From Chrysogorgia sp. JL179-B06 (taxonomy: Eukaryota; Cnidaria; Anthozoa; Scleralcyonacea; Chrysogorgiidae): a stretch of DNA of 64,000 nucleotides. A program made the translations under genes and the position numbers. The first letter of the stretch is position 1, and each line of letters opens with the position of its first letter. The stretch lies in the NCBI GenBank assembly GCA_035772405.1, contig JAYKKM010000155.1:62001-126000 (forward strand). The letters run 5' to 3'. The notes beneath the pieces were generated by a model, which searched no databases, was not told where the DNA came from, and saw only the letters and a list, made by a program, of their open reading frames with translations. Shown one piece after another: positions 11,270-22,104 of this stretch.

Positions 11270-11890
11270 CAAGCATAATTGCGGCTCTCTCAATAATTGC
11301 GAGCTCATGTTGCCTGCAAAACTTCCCGAATTCGCTCTCTGGAAATGAAAACTGCAGTTATTTACTTCTTCCCAGTTCCCTAGTCTGTTGCATGCAGTTG
11401 GTTCAATGAATTTTAAGGAATGAAATCCAACACTACAGCCAGAAAGATTGTCTTAAAATGAGTAAAACTGCAAAGTTTGGTTGCAAAATGTGGAAAATAT
11501 AGCCCTGTGAAGTTCGCAAATTTTGTATATATTTGTATTACGCGCGGTAAAAATAACCATTTTTGAGCCGAAAGTGGTTATTTTTACCGGGCGGGATACA
11601 GATATATTCAAAATTTGCAAACTTCGCAGGGCTATATTTTCCACATTTTACAACATTTTGCAACCAAACTTTGCAGTTTTACTCATTCTAAGATGCTCTT
11701 TCTAGCTGTAGTGTTGGATTTCGTTCTTCTTGCCAAGATCAAAATTTAGTCTGCAATTGGAATCATTGTTTGTTCCCGTTAGTTGGGCAGTTTTCATTTC
11801 CAGAGAGCAAATTCGGGAAGTGTCTATCTTGCTGTGAAACTATAGCCGCAATTATTGAGAGAGTCCGTAATTATGCTTGCAGGAGTAAAC
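11270..11890. mobile_element. Large fold-back element, family F copy 2
   Basis: A palindrome centred near 11580 with arms of about 300 bp. Matching landmarks are CCCGAATTCGCTCTCTGG with its inverse near 11805, ATCCAACACTACAGC with GCTGTAGTGTTGGAT, and CTGCAAAGTTTGGTTGCAAA with its inverse. The interior is non-coding. It sits just upstream of the NTPase exons. Confidence 0.8.
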
Positions 11891-12032
11891 CTGCCATGAT
11901 CACATTGTCCGTGAAATTCGCGAAGTGTGTATTAAATTGGACAATTTAAGCATTGGACAATGCTACCGTAAATATTTGCCTGATTCGATGCATCTGTCCG
12001 CCGGTTTTTTAATTTGCTTCCTTTTATGATAG

Positions 12033-13001
12033 GATCAAAAGGAGTAGGGAAAACATCCCTTCTGAAGGCGCTGGATCGTGAGATGAATTCGAATTCATGC
12101 TGTAGTATTTATGCTGTAAGTAATATTGTAAAATAATATTGTAAGTTATATTTGCCGTTCGCGGTACAGATTGTAATCCCACAGGGGAGTAGCTTAGATT
12201 TACACATTTAACAAGAGTTGCTGTGTTTTTAGGACCTTAATGGCGTAAATTGGACTGAATTCAAGGATTCGGTTGACAAACTGGGGATGGATGAAAATGA
12301 AACAGGTAAATAACTTAAATTGTTTGTTTCGTTTAAAACATGAATGCTTGTAACTACAGTCTTTGCAAAACTTTATTTTTTAATCAGGAAGCGACAATCA
12401 TAAATTCTTATTTCTTGACAATATTCAAAATGCAGTGGATGACGAATTTGGGAGAAAAATTATCCGAACATATGTCAAGCAACCGGTAATTTAATTTCAT
12501 GTATTCAGTTGGTGGAGTAGACGGAAGAAAGTTTATATTTAATTTTCTTTTCATTCAAAGGATCATTATAAAAGATTCCGTGTAGTCTGTGCATCGTCAA
12601 GAGCTGGAGTATTGAAATTGAGAAACGATGCACGTATTCACTTAAACAGTGATGACTTCTGTTATTTCTATATGACACCAGAAGAAAGCGTTACTGTAAA
12701 AGTAATGGAAAAGGTACATCTGCTAGGAATGTAACAAGTGTCATGAGCTGGTAGCTGGAACGCATAATTTATCTCTGTCAACCCAATGGCTATTCACGAT
12801 GCAAACGACAAGCGAAAAAACTTTATTCGGGTTGTCAGAGATAAATTGTGTGATGCGTTTTAGTCAACATCCGATGCATAAACATGCTGAAATGAACCGA
12901 AAACGTTTTGTGAACAAAAAGCCTAATACGACACGATGAATTCACTATTTCTGTATTTACTTTGTACGTTTTAGGTGTTTCCGAATTATGCAGAAAATGA
13001 A
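12033..13001 (+). CDS. P-loop NTPase module, five exons, incomplete at both ends
   Basis: Exons 12033-12115, 12233-12305, 12388-12485, 12561-12713 and 12975-13001 have good AG/GT borders and a single open frame. The Walker A motif is GSKGVGKTS followed by helix LLKALD. The Walker B strand is KFLFLD. A later strand, RVVCASSRAG, fits a sensor position. Known AAA+/STAND-like ATPases bind ATP through these elements, and the compact spacing (about 50 residues from A to B) resembles the NTPase of Crinkler/RHS effectors. It enters in phase 1 and leaves in phase 0, matching the open end of PWWP-A and the start of the REase-like exons, both of which lie upstream of it. No further exon is seen after 13001. 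The sequence just before Walker A reads open through the acceptor (ending FMIG), so an unspliced start cannot be excluded. The P-loop fold is firm; the family is inferred. Confidence 0.72.
12773..12862. repeat. Short inverted repeat within an NTPase intron
   Basis: AACGCATAATTTATCTCTGT is followed about 40 bp later by its inverse, ending GATGCGTT. This is probably a small fold-back insertion. Confidence 0.65.
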
Positions 13002-13317
13002 GTAAGTTAAGAATTTTTTATTATTTAATGTCACGGAATAATAACTGCATAATAATCCTATCCTATAATTATACAAGTCTTTCTTGTAAAAGAACAACCT
13101 GAGTGGAGTTGTTGAGTTGACATTCACACTCCCCTAGGGCTTAGAGACGAAGCGTTTTTTGTAAAATAGTTGTGGTCCCAATAACATGCATCAACTCCAG
13201 AATTGCATTGCCATTTGCAAAATTTGCATCGTGTAACCATAGAAACTTTCGAAAAATTCTCTTCAACTATCCATGGTGTACAGTAACATCGCCTTCACTT
13301 GATAAAACAACAACAAC

Positions 13318-13431
13318 GTTTGGTTATTTTTACCGCGCGTAATACAAATATATACAAAATTTGCGAACTTCACAAGGCTATATTTTCCACATTTTGCAAC
13401 CAAACTTTGCAGTTTTACTCATTTTAAGATA
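13318..13431. mobile_element. Half copy of fold-back family F
   Basis: Matches the right half of the 11270-11890 element, from GGTTATTTTTACCG through GCAACCAAACTTTGCAG to ACTCATTTTAAGAT. The stretches 13010-13317 and 13432-13904 show no gene. Confidence 0.75.
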
Positions 13432-13904
13432 TTTTGAAAAAATCGCATGCGTCTTTCACGTGCGATTAAGATTACGTAATTGTTCTAAAGGATAATTCCA
13501 CAGTGATGGACTTATTGATCAGACACAATCGCTTCAGCAAAAATATGTTGGCCGGACCCACACTTTTTTCTACAATAATATAGTCTGACACAGTTTACCT
13601 AAAATGCTTGAAGAAATTGCGCATATAAATAGCATAAACGGATCACGCTGTCAAGGCAGAACTAAAGTTAGTATGAACCATAAATCTTTGTTACATATAA
13701 TGGAGACATAATAAACGTACGCAGATTTTAGCAGACAACTGAAACCCGAGATAGCGTTCAAATCTGTATGCAGGCTATTTCATACTTAAGAAAGAATGCT
13801 TCAAGTTCCAGCCATCCATTAGGAAAATATCTCATGTGAGTGGCAGTGAAAAAGTTCGCCACAATTCTAGTGATTATTGCCGTCCTGTCAGCGCTACGCA
13901 GTTA

Positions 13905-14591
13905 ACGAATTTAACTCGCCTTGTACAACGTGAAAAGAAGAGGACCTATGACACTACCTTGAGGCACGCCAGACGTAACGTTAAGGAAAGATGAATAAAC
14001 TCCTTCGATAACGACACGTTGTTTACGATCACGAAGCAGTTAAGAAGTGGACCCGTTAAGAAGTGGACACGTTGTTTACGATCACGAACCAGTTAAGAAG
14101 TGGACCGGCAATTCCATAATTTTTCAGTTTGGACAAGAGTTTGCTGTGAGACACAGAGTCGAAAGCTTTAGCGAAATCGAGATAAATTTACCGGAATCAA
14201 GAGCACTGCCGATGTCGTGAAACACTTTAAGCAGTTGAGTAACACAAGACCTATTGCAGCGGAAGCCGTGTTGAAGGTCGTACAAAGAGTTTTTAATGAA
14301 AAAAGATACCTGACTTCAAATCAAACGTTCAAATACTTTAGAGACTTGGGAGAGTAATGAAATAGGTCTGTAGTTGGTGACTTGATGAACATCACCTTTC
14401 TTAGGTATTGGAACCACATTAGCAAATTTCCATTCAGAAGGAAATACACCCTGTTGGAGAGACAACTGGAAGAGAGCAGTCAAAGACGGGGCGATGACTT
14501 CAGAACATCGTTTTAAAAGGTAAGCTGGTATGCCATCAGGGCCAGTAGCCTTGGAGGGTGACAAACACTGGAAATTTTTTTGCAAATCCAT
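13905..14591 (-). pseudogene. Broken LINE reverse transcriptase (CR1/L2-like)
   Basis: The minus strand reads SPSKATGPDGIPAYLLKRC, then WKFANVVPIPKKGD, NYRPISLLSQVSKVFERLI and, after frameshifts, RDRKQRVVIEGVYSS and SGVPQGSVIGPLLF. These are successive RT motifs of a non-LTR element. It has several frame breaks and a local tandem duplication (AACCAGTTAAGAAGTGGAC-type, near 14030-14105). It ends before the catalytic YADD-type motif, so it is dead. Confidence 0.8.
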
Positions 14592-15121
14592 ACTATGGAA
14601 ATAGTATGGAAATATTTTCCATAGTATGGATATTGTATGGATTTTCTTATTTCCATAGTATGGACCTTATTTTCCATAATATGGAAAATCCTTAAAACTG
14701 CTTATTTTGTTATAAGTAATTTTTTTAAAGTTTTTTATAAGCTAAAATATCAAATCAATATTTTCTTGTCATCTATGGCTTTACATTTCCAATATTCTCC
14801 TAACAAATTAGGTAATTTTACAAACTCAACTATTGCAACTTTGCCCAAACAACCACTTGTCTATTCTAAATATAGCTCGTTACAACACATGCATTCTCTT
14901 GTTAAATCTTAGAAGCACTGGTCTCAGTTTATATCACAAATATAAACTACAAATATCTAAAATAATTATTGAATTTAATTGAGAGAAAGGTCTAATGTTG
15001 TTTCTATCACTAAAAATCAACAATGCAACAATTCCAACTGATCTCCTTGTTATGTAGGTACACTACTATACAAATAAATACAATAAATTCATAACATATC
15101 CATATTAACCTTTCACGCCTA
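14592..15121. other. Very AT-rich stretch with short palindromes
   Basis: At 14580-14690 TCCATAGTATGGA-type palindromes repeat several times. The remainder to 15121 is low-complexity AT-rich with no supported gene. Confidence 0.5.
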
Positions 15122-17302
15122 CATTTTGATAAAAAGATAGGTGATGGGACCTGCACCGGTGTTGAACATCGCAATAAGTAAGATATGTAGACAACCAATG
15201 TATCGGAGTAAATTCAGATACGGCATAGGCTGAGTTGGATGACGTAATATCACATTAAATATATAACATTGATGATTGACATGAACAATGTGTAAGTGAA
15301 AATGAACATGAGGGCGGTGGTGTGTTTGCAAATGGACAAAATTATGGATATTTGAATGGAAACGCGTGTAATTTTGTGGTTTGTCGTGTATTCGGCAACC
15401 CTCGACACGTTTCGACCTAACAGTCTTCTTCAGGAGGGATTTTTGAGGGGTTTGGATGTGAGTGCAAATTGTTGTGAGCATTGGTGATCGATAGTGATGG
15501 TGAGATATTTGGCGAATAGTGGCAAAAATGACGGTCGATATATGATAATGGTGAGGTAGAAATGGAATATATTAGTTCTTACCAAATGTCCCATAGTTTC
15601 TTGACATACCAACTCTCTTGGCCATTTTGGTTTGATGAAGGTTTTGTTTGTTTTGCTGTGTGACCAGTGAGTGAATAATAGGCTGATCGTGGGTGTGGGT
15701 GTGAGTGTTAGTTTTGTATATTGTGAGTGTATCACGTGATGAGATCACGAGTGATTATGTATTTGGTGTTACGTGTGCAGGGGTATCGGTTTCTTTTTGT
15801 CTCGGATTATAAAATTATAAAATTAATATTATATTAATGTGTTATTAATCATATGTTTGGGCTTGAGAGAGTGGTACAGTGTACTGTTTGTATGAATAAG
15901 TACGGCATGGGCATGGTAGTGAATTATATTAGCCAAAACAACAATTGAAATTAACTAGTATAGAGGAGTGTAGCGTATTGTGAAATTGTTGTGTCGTGAC
16001 TCGACATACCAACTCGTTAAACCATATATAACTTACCAGTATCTATTTTTCCTTCGATTGTCTTACGAAAGTTGTGAGAATATTATGGGATGCATCTTGT
16101 TGTATGATTTTGTGTGTATATGGTGTATGGGAGTGGAGTGCGGTGTTTGCTTAGATGAATATTGAAGTGGCTCCGCTGATGTGTGTGTAAAGTGATATAT
16201 GCGTATGTGCATATTATTGTTGCATGTTGATAATATAAGAGAGGTTCTGGTATGATATTGAAAATTGTTATAGGTATATAGGTTACATTATCGTCATAAA
16301 TTGTACAGTAATATATAAATACATACACACAGACACACACACCCATATGCGCATTATGTGCGAATACACACGACGTGTAGTGTTATATTAAATGTGTTGA
16401 TATCTTCATCAGTATTATTATCCTGGTTGAGTTGATTAATGCAGGCGCTAATTCCCTCTTCATTAGGTATATTAGTGTAAAGGCTTTCAAGGTCGATAGT
16501 AACGAGTATAATAAAGATGCGATTAAGAAATGCTGTGGAGTCCTTGACGTATGATGGGATGTTGCTAGAGGCTTGAGGAAGTGATCTGCAAATTTAGATA
16601 ACCTAACAGTCGGGCCATCGCATCCTGAGATAATTGGCCTGCCTGGAATGTCAGGTTTATGGATTTTAGGCAGCAGATATAGTGTAGGTGTTCGTGTGAG
16701 TATAGGAGGTAATAGGAATTGATATGTGGTGTAGTCGATTAATTGCGCTTTTAACGCGTCAGAAATGAATTTTTGTATATTAGTAATGATAATGGAAAAG
16801 GATTATCAGCAACGTGTTTGTAATGAGCGGTGTTATCGAGTTGCTTAAGAGGCTTCGCGTAGATAGTCATCGTTTGGCCAGATGACAGTAGCCCCACCCT
16901 TGTCTGCGGGTTTAACGATCAAATCTTCGTTATTTTGCAGACTTTTAAGTGAGGCCATTTCCTCACTCGAATAGTTTTTGTGTGTGGAGGTGTGATTATT
17001 ATTATGTGTCGTTAGTGCTAGATATATACGTGAAATGTATTCAAGGTAGCTCTAGTTGCAGCTGTGCTGTTATTATTATGTGTAGTGACATTAGTTGTTT
17101 TGCGACGTTTGTTAGGTTTGATGTGTTTTATTAGTTTACGTTTGTTATATTGGTCATCTATGTGTTTGGAGACTCTGATGATGTTAGTTGTCAGTGTTTC
17201 ATTTTGATAAAAAGATAGGTGATGGGACCTGCACCGGTGTTGAACATCGTAATAAGTAAGATATGCAGACAATCATTGTATTGGAGTAAATTCAGATACG
17301 GC
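15122..17302 (-). mobile_element. Penelope-like element relic flanked by direct repeats
   Basis: The minus strand carries fragments of Penelope-like RT: KPADKGGATVIWPNDDYL near 16870-16920, LYLLPKIHKPDIPGRPI and SGCDGPTVRLSKFADHF near 16580-16690, and VTIDLESLYTNIPNEEGI near 16450-16505. They lie in different frames and stop at about 16370 before the YxDD motif; no GIY-YIG domain follows. A 100-bp direct repeat flanks the whole (15122-15222 and 17200-17302, landmark GATGGGACCTGCACCGGTGT), like the terminal repeats known from Penelope elements. Other minus-strand open frames in 15.1-16.35 kb have no recognisable domain. Inactive copy. Confidence 0.78.
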
Positions 17303-17312
17303 GAGTCTCCCT

Positions 17313-17396
17313 TTTGGTCGAGGGTCGAGGGTCGAGGGTAGAAAGTCGAGGGCGAGGGTAAAAAGTCGAGGGTCGAGGGTAAAAAGTCGAGGGTCA
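17313..17396. repeat. GTCGAGGG minisatellite
   Basis: Short tandem GTCGAGGGT units spaced by AAAAA or AGAAA, directly next to the flanking repeat of the Penelope-like element. Confidence 0.85.
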
Positions 17397-17464
17397 GAAA
17401 AAATATGAAATAACGCTTAGAATAATCTTTACGCTTAGAATAATCTTTTCGTTTGTATACACGG

Positions 17465-18430
17465 TTTCAAACAAGTCGATTCCTTACAATGTTTAGCGAT
17501 GTGTTGACCCTCTGTATATTACTTGTATCCGTATATACGCACGTAAAATATATCAAATTGTAACGCAAACAAAATTAGTGTAGCGCCGGAACGTTTGTTG
17601 GGAAGATTATACTGTTGATAAACATAAAATTATACATGACGAAAGATCTTACACATGTCATCATAAGCCAAGACAAACGCGTTATCCTCACATTACCCTC
17701 ACGCTAGACTGTATCGCCTTCTGTATATTAAAGTTATGTGTAGGAAATTCAAGTGTCGTAAAGATATACATATAATAAGACCAAACCGGGACCTGCAGTT
17801 GCGAAAAATGCAACTCCAAGGCCTTTCGGCTAGGAATCAAACCCGCGCGTCCTCTGACAAGTTGAGTACGCACGTCAAATGTTCGCGCAAAAATTTAGTA
17901 TAACACCGGAACGGTTTGTCGGGGAAAATGCATTATATACCTTAGTTTCCTATATACTTAGTTTATTTTGAGTTGGGACAGTTTCGGACCAAGCAACTTC
18001 GTAACCAACAATGTTTGGTAAATTTACACTAATTTTGTTTGCGCGAAAATTGGCGTATATACGTGCGTATATACGGATACGTATAATATACAGAGGTATA
18101 TTAATAATAAACTCGTTGTCAACTTGTCAGTAGATGAAAGCAAATCCAGAGAAGATGTAATCCAGAAAACGCGCGGGTTTGATTCCTAGCCGGAAGGCCT
18201 TGGAGTTGCATTTATCGCAACTGCAGGTCCCGGTTTGGTCTTATTATATGTATATATTTACGACACTTGAATTTCCTAACTTTAAATATACATAACTTTA
18301 ATATACAGAAGGCGATACAGTCTAGCGTGAGGATAACGCATTTTTCTTACTATAGAACGCCTGCCACGCAGGCTACATTTGTCTTGGCTTACGATGACAT
18401 GTGTAAGATCTTTCGTCATGTATAATTGCT
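17465..18430. repeat. Two interleaved inverted repeats
   Basis: 17628-17860 is inverted at 18170-18427 (landmarks GGGACCTGCAGTTGCG and AAGATCTTTCGTCATG). 17505-17590 is inverted at 18018-18105 (CGTATATACGCACGT). The two pairs have different centres, about 18022 and 17803, so this is a composite of at least two fold-back events. No coding sequence is supported. Confidence 0.75.
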
Positions 18431-18694
18431 GCCTCCCCTTAGGCACTATTCTTGACGTTCACTCGTGCCCAGTCTTTTTGCCGAGCTATGTATAGTCGAC
18501 AATATCTCAGTCTCTTTGGATTTTTGGATGTGGATTTGTCGGCAATTCCGCAATATTCTCTAAAGTGGCTCAGTCCGCATGTTCCTGACACGTTTCACGT
18601 TTTCGTAGCGAGCAGGCTACGTTTTCGAAGATATCGTTTTCGGCATAGGGAAACAGTGTTCCTTTATGAGTTTATCTGCGCTTCTAAACGCGAA

Positions 18695-18832
18695 CATTCA
18701 TGTTATCGAGTGGAACATCTCAATTTCGTGTGTCAAGAACCAGAGCGGAGAGCACAGATGATATGTCATCTGTGCTCTCCGCTCTGGTTCTTGACACACG
18801 AAATTGAGATGTTCCACTCGATAACATGAATG
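18695..18832. repeat. Perfect palindrome, 67-bp arms, 4-bp spacer
   Basis: The arm beginning CATTCATGTTATCGAGTG is repeated exactly in inverse, ending CATGAATG, with TATG as the only unpaired centre. The open frame that runs into it on the plus strand (18452-18829) contains no known domain. Confidence 0.95.
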
Positions 18833-19089
18833 TCCTCAACAACAACATGCCCAATTATCAAAAGATTTCACGGAGGTTTGGTAGAGTTCTGGCACGACGA
18901 AAAAAACATTTTTCAAAAATTTTCTAAGTGTCCACTTGTCGGTTTCTCTATTCTGAGCAGAGCCTTAACAAAGGGATATTGCTTGAACATATATTAACGA
19001 AAGTTGTAGACCCAACAACGGCAAATGCACAAAGCCGCAGTACAACTTAATAGAGCATATACTGGAAAACTTATCAACCTGTTATTGTT

Positions 19090-20465
19090 TATTCAATATA
19101 TCACCTCGCGGTATCGTCGATAACTCAAAGGCTTTTTATTCGTTTCTCGCCAAACTCGGTCACAATGTACTAGGGTAGAGTATCTACGATGCCCGATAGA
19201 TAAACTTAATGATTTGTATTAAGGTGGCTCTGCCCGAATTTTGAAATTGTTCACATATGAAAATTCGGTGCAGAGCCACCTTAAGAAAAATCATTAAGTT
19301 TATCTATCTGGAATCGTAGAGACTCTATCCTAGTACATTGTGACCGAGTTTGGTGAGAAACGAATAAAAAGCCTTTGAGTTATAGACGATACCGCGGGTG
19401 ATATATTGAATACAATGAACTTTGCATTTTTTCGATTTTTCATTAACTACGTCTCGCGTTCCGAATTAATATCTCGAAGGCTTTTTATTCGTTTCTCACC
19501 AAACTTGGTGGGAAGATAGCCAGGTTATGTAGCTACACTACTATGGTAACAAACCTGCAAAATACCATACATGCGAACTTAAGGTGGCTCGAATGATATT
19601 GTAATAGAGTACTTTAACCGTTTTTCCTAAAATTCACTACCTTCGACGAATTTTAACTCGAAGAGGTTTTAATCGTTTCCCACCAAACTTGGCCACAATA
19701 AACACAATACCCGTCCCTGCAAATCCCACTGTTGAAACATATCATATTATGTTAAGGTGGCTCTGCCGTGATTTTGACATTTTCCAAAAAACACGGCAGA
19801 GCCACCTTAACATAATATGATATGTTTCAACAGTGGGATTTTGAGGGACGGGTATTGTGTATATTGTGGCCAAGTTTGGTGGAAAACGATTAAAACGCCT
19901 TCGAGTTAAAATTCGTCGAAGGTAGTGAATTTTAGGAAAAACGGTTAAACTACTCTATTACAATATCATTCGAGCCACCTTAAGTTCGCATGTATGGTAT
20001 TTTGCAGGTTTGTTACCATAGTAGTGTAGCCATATAACCTGGCTATCTTCCCAACAAGTTTGGTTCAAAACGAATAAAAAGCCTTCGAGATATCAATCGG
20101 AACGCCAGACGTAGCCAATGAAAATTCGAAAAAATCCAAAGTTTATTGTATTCAATATATCACCCGCGGTATCGTCTATAACTCAAAGGCTTTTTATTCG
20201 TTTTGAACCAAACTCGGTCACAATGTACTAGGGTGATGGCTCTACGATGCCCGATAGATAAACTTAATGATTTTTCTTAAGGTGGCTCTGCACCGAATTT
20301 TCATATGTGAACAATTTAAAAATTCGGGCAGAGCCACCTTAATACAAATCATTAAGTTTATCTATCGGGCATCGTAGAGACTCTATCGTAGTACATTGTG
20401 ACCGAGTTTGGTGAGAAACGAATAAAAAGCCTTTGAGTTATAGACGATTAATACCCTGCACTTTT
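19090..20465. repeat. Nested inverted-repeat cluster with TTAAGGTGGCTC-type ends
   Basis: The whole segment is an inverted repeat centred near 19783. Each arm holds its own hairpin: 19090-19412 centred near 19253, and 20148-20460 centred near 20305. All hairpin centres carry TTAAGGTGGCTCTGCC and its inverse. The arms share AAGGCTTTTTATTCGTTT. The pattern suggests several insertions of one fold-back family with TTAA ends. The stretch 18833-19090 is non-coding. Confidence 0.85.
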
Positions 20466-20489
20466 TGTCAAATTTTGGGAAATTTTTCT

Positions 20490-22100
20490 AAGTGTCAACA
20501 TGCTTCTTTCAATTTTCCGTACGCGTTTTCTCCATGAAGAACCTATTTTTTCTTGAAGATATATTAACCAAAAATGATCCCCTATGGCTGCTGTATACTA
20601 TTAAGGAGTTAGTCTTGCATACAGTGCATTCTCACGGAGGAAACGTCCATTGAAAATGGCATATTTTGACTTTTGTGTACGCGTTTTCACCATGAAGAAC
20701 CTATTTTTTCTTGAACATATATTAACCAAAAATGATCTACGTGATGAGCTCTATCGAATGACACCATAAAAAGCCAGCCTCAAAATTTGTCAAAAATTAA
20801 GGCAATACCCTTCACTTTTTGTCAAATTTTGGGAAATTTTTCTAAGTCTCAACATGCTTCTCTCAATTTTCCGTACGCGTTTTCTCCATGAAGAACCTAT
20901 TTTTTCTTGAAGATATATTAACCAAAAATGATCCCCTATGGCAGCTGTATACTATGAAAGAAGTTAATATCGCATACAGTGAATTCTCACGGAGGAAACG
21001 CCCATTGAAAATGGCATATTTCTACTATTCGGGACGAGAAGTTATAGACAGCAGTGTGTGGAAGAATTTATCCGATTGTTCCCAAAATGGGTGTGTGTAT
21101 GTGGAAGCCACCCTTACGTAATTGTCCAGGATTTGGGCCCGAACCCCCATAACCGCTGACCGCTATATACGAAAGACTCAAATACATTGTCAATGGGCCA
21201 TGTACGCGTTTTCACCATGAAGAACCTATTTTTTCTTGAACATATATTAACCAAAAATGATCTACGTGATGAGCTCTATCGAATGACACCATAAAAAGCC
21301 AGCCTCAAATAAAAAACCATAAACCATCACGAAAAACTACCATGGTTAATCGTACCCAGAATCTGGATCTAAGTAACCATGGTAAAATAACCCATATTTA
21401 ATGAGAAGTTGATATTATTTTTACGTAAAATGATGAAATAAAGTCATAACTGATGATAAAATGACATTTCTACCATAAAACATCACGAAACACCACCATG
21501 GTTAACTGTACCCAGAATCTGGATCTAAATAACCATGGTAATAACATGCTTTTTTCAATTTTCCGTACGCGTTTTCTCCATGAAGAACCTATTTTTTCTT
21601 GAAGATATATTAACCAAAAATGATCCCCTATGCCAGTTGTATACTATTAAAGAAGTTAATCGCGCATACAGTGCATTCTCACGGAGGAAACGCCCATTGA
21701 AAATGGCTTATTTTGACCTTTGTGTACGCGTTTTCACCACGAAGTACCTATTTTTTCTTGAACATATATTAACCAAAAATGATCTACGTGATGAGCTCTA
21801 TCGAATGACACCATAAAAAGGCAGCCTCAAAATTTGTCAAAAGTTAAGGCAATAAATACCCTGCACTTTTTGTCAAATTTTGGGAAATTTTTCTAAGTGT
21901 CAACATGCTTTTTTCAATTTTCCGTACGCGTTTTCTCCATGAAGAACCTATTTTTTCTTGAAGATATATTAACCAAAAATGATCCCCTATGACAGTTCTT
22001 TATTACAAAAGAAGTCAGTCTGACATACAGTGCATTCTCACGGAGAAAACGCCCATTGAAAATGGCATATTTCTACTATTTGGGACGAGAAGTTATAGAC
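20490..22100. repeat. Array of shuffled repeat modules upstream of the Gypsy integrase
   Basis: Module A (TTTTCCGTACGCGTTTTCTC) occurs near 20514, 20868, 21561 and 21918. Module B (GATCTACGTGATGAGCTCTA) occurs near 20735, 21259 and 21780. A third module with the start of the integrase-linked sequence appears at 21013 and 22066. A pair of CCATGGTTA-rich repeats lies at 21320 and 21490. Short open frames inside are copies of one another, with no known domain. Confidence 0.75.
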
Positions 22101-22104
22101 AGCA

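Noticed and set aside
15119..15735. His/Thr-rich minus-strand proteins
   Set aside because: They lie inside the Penelope-like relic, show no domain, and their composition follows GT-rich low-complexity DNA.
18452..18829. 125-residue plus-strand protein
   Set aside because: Its last third is the perfect palindrome and no domain or splice context supports it.
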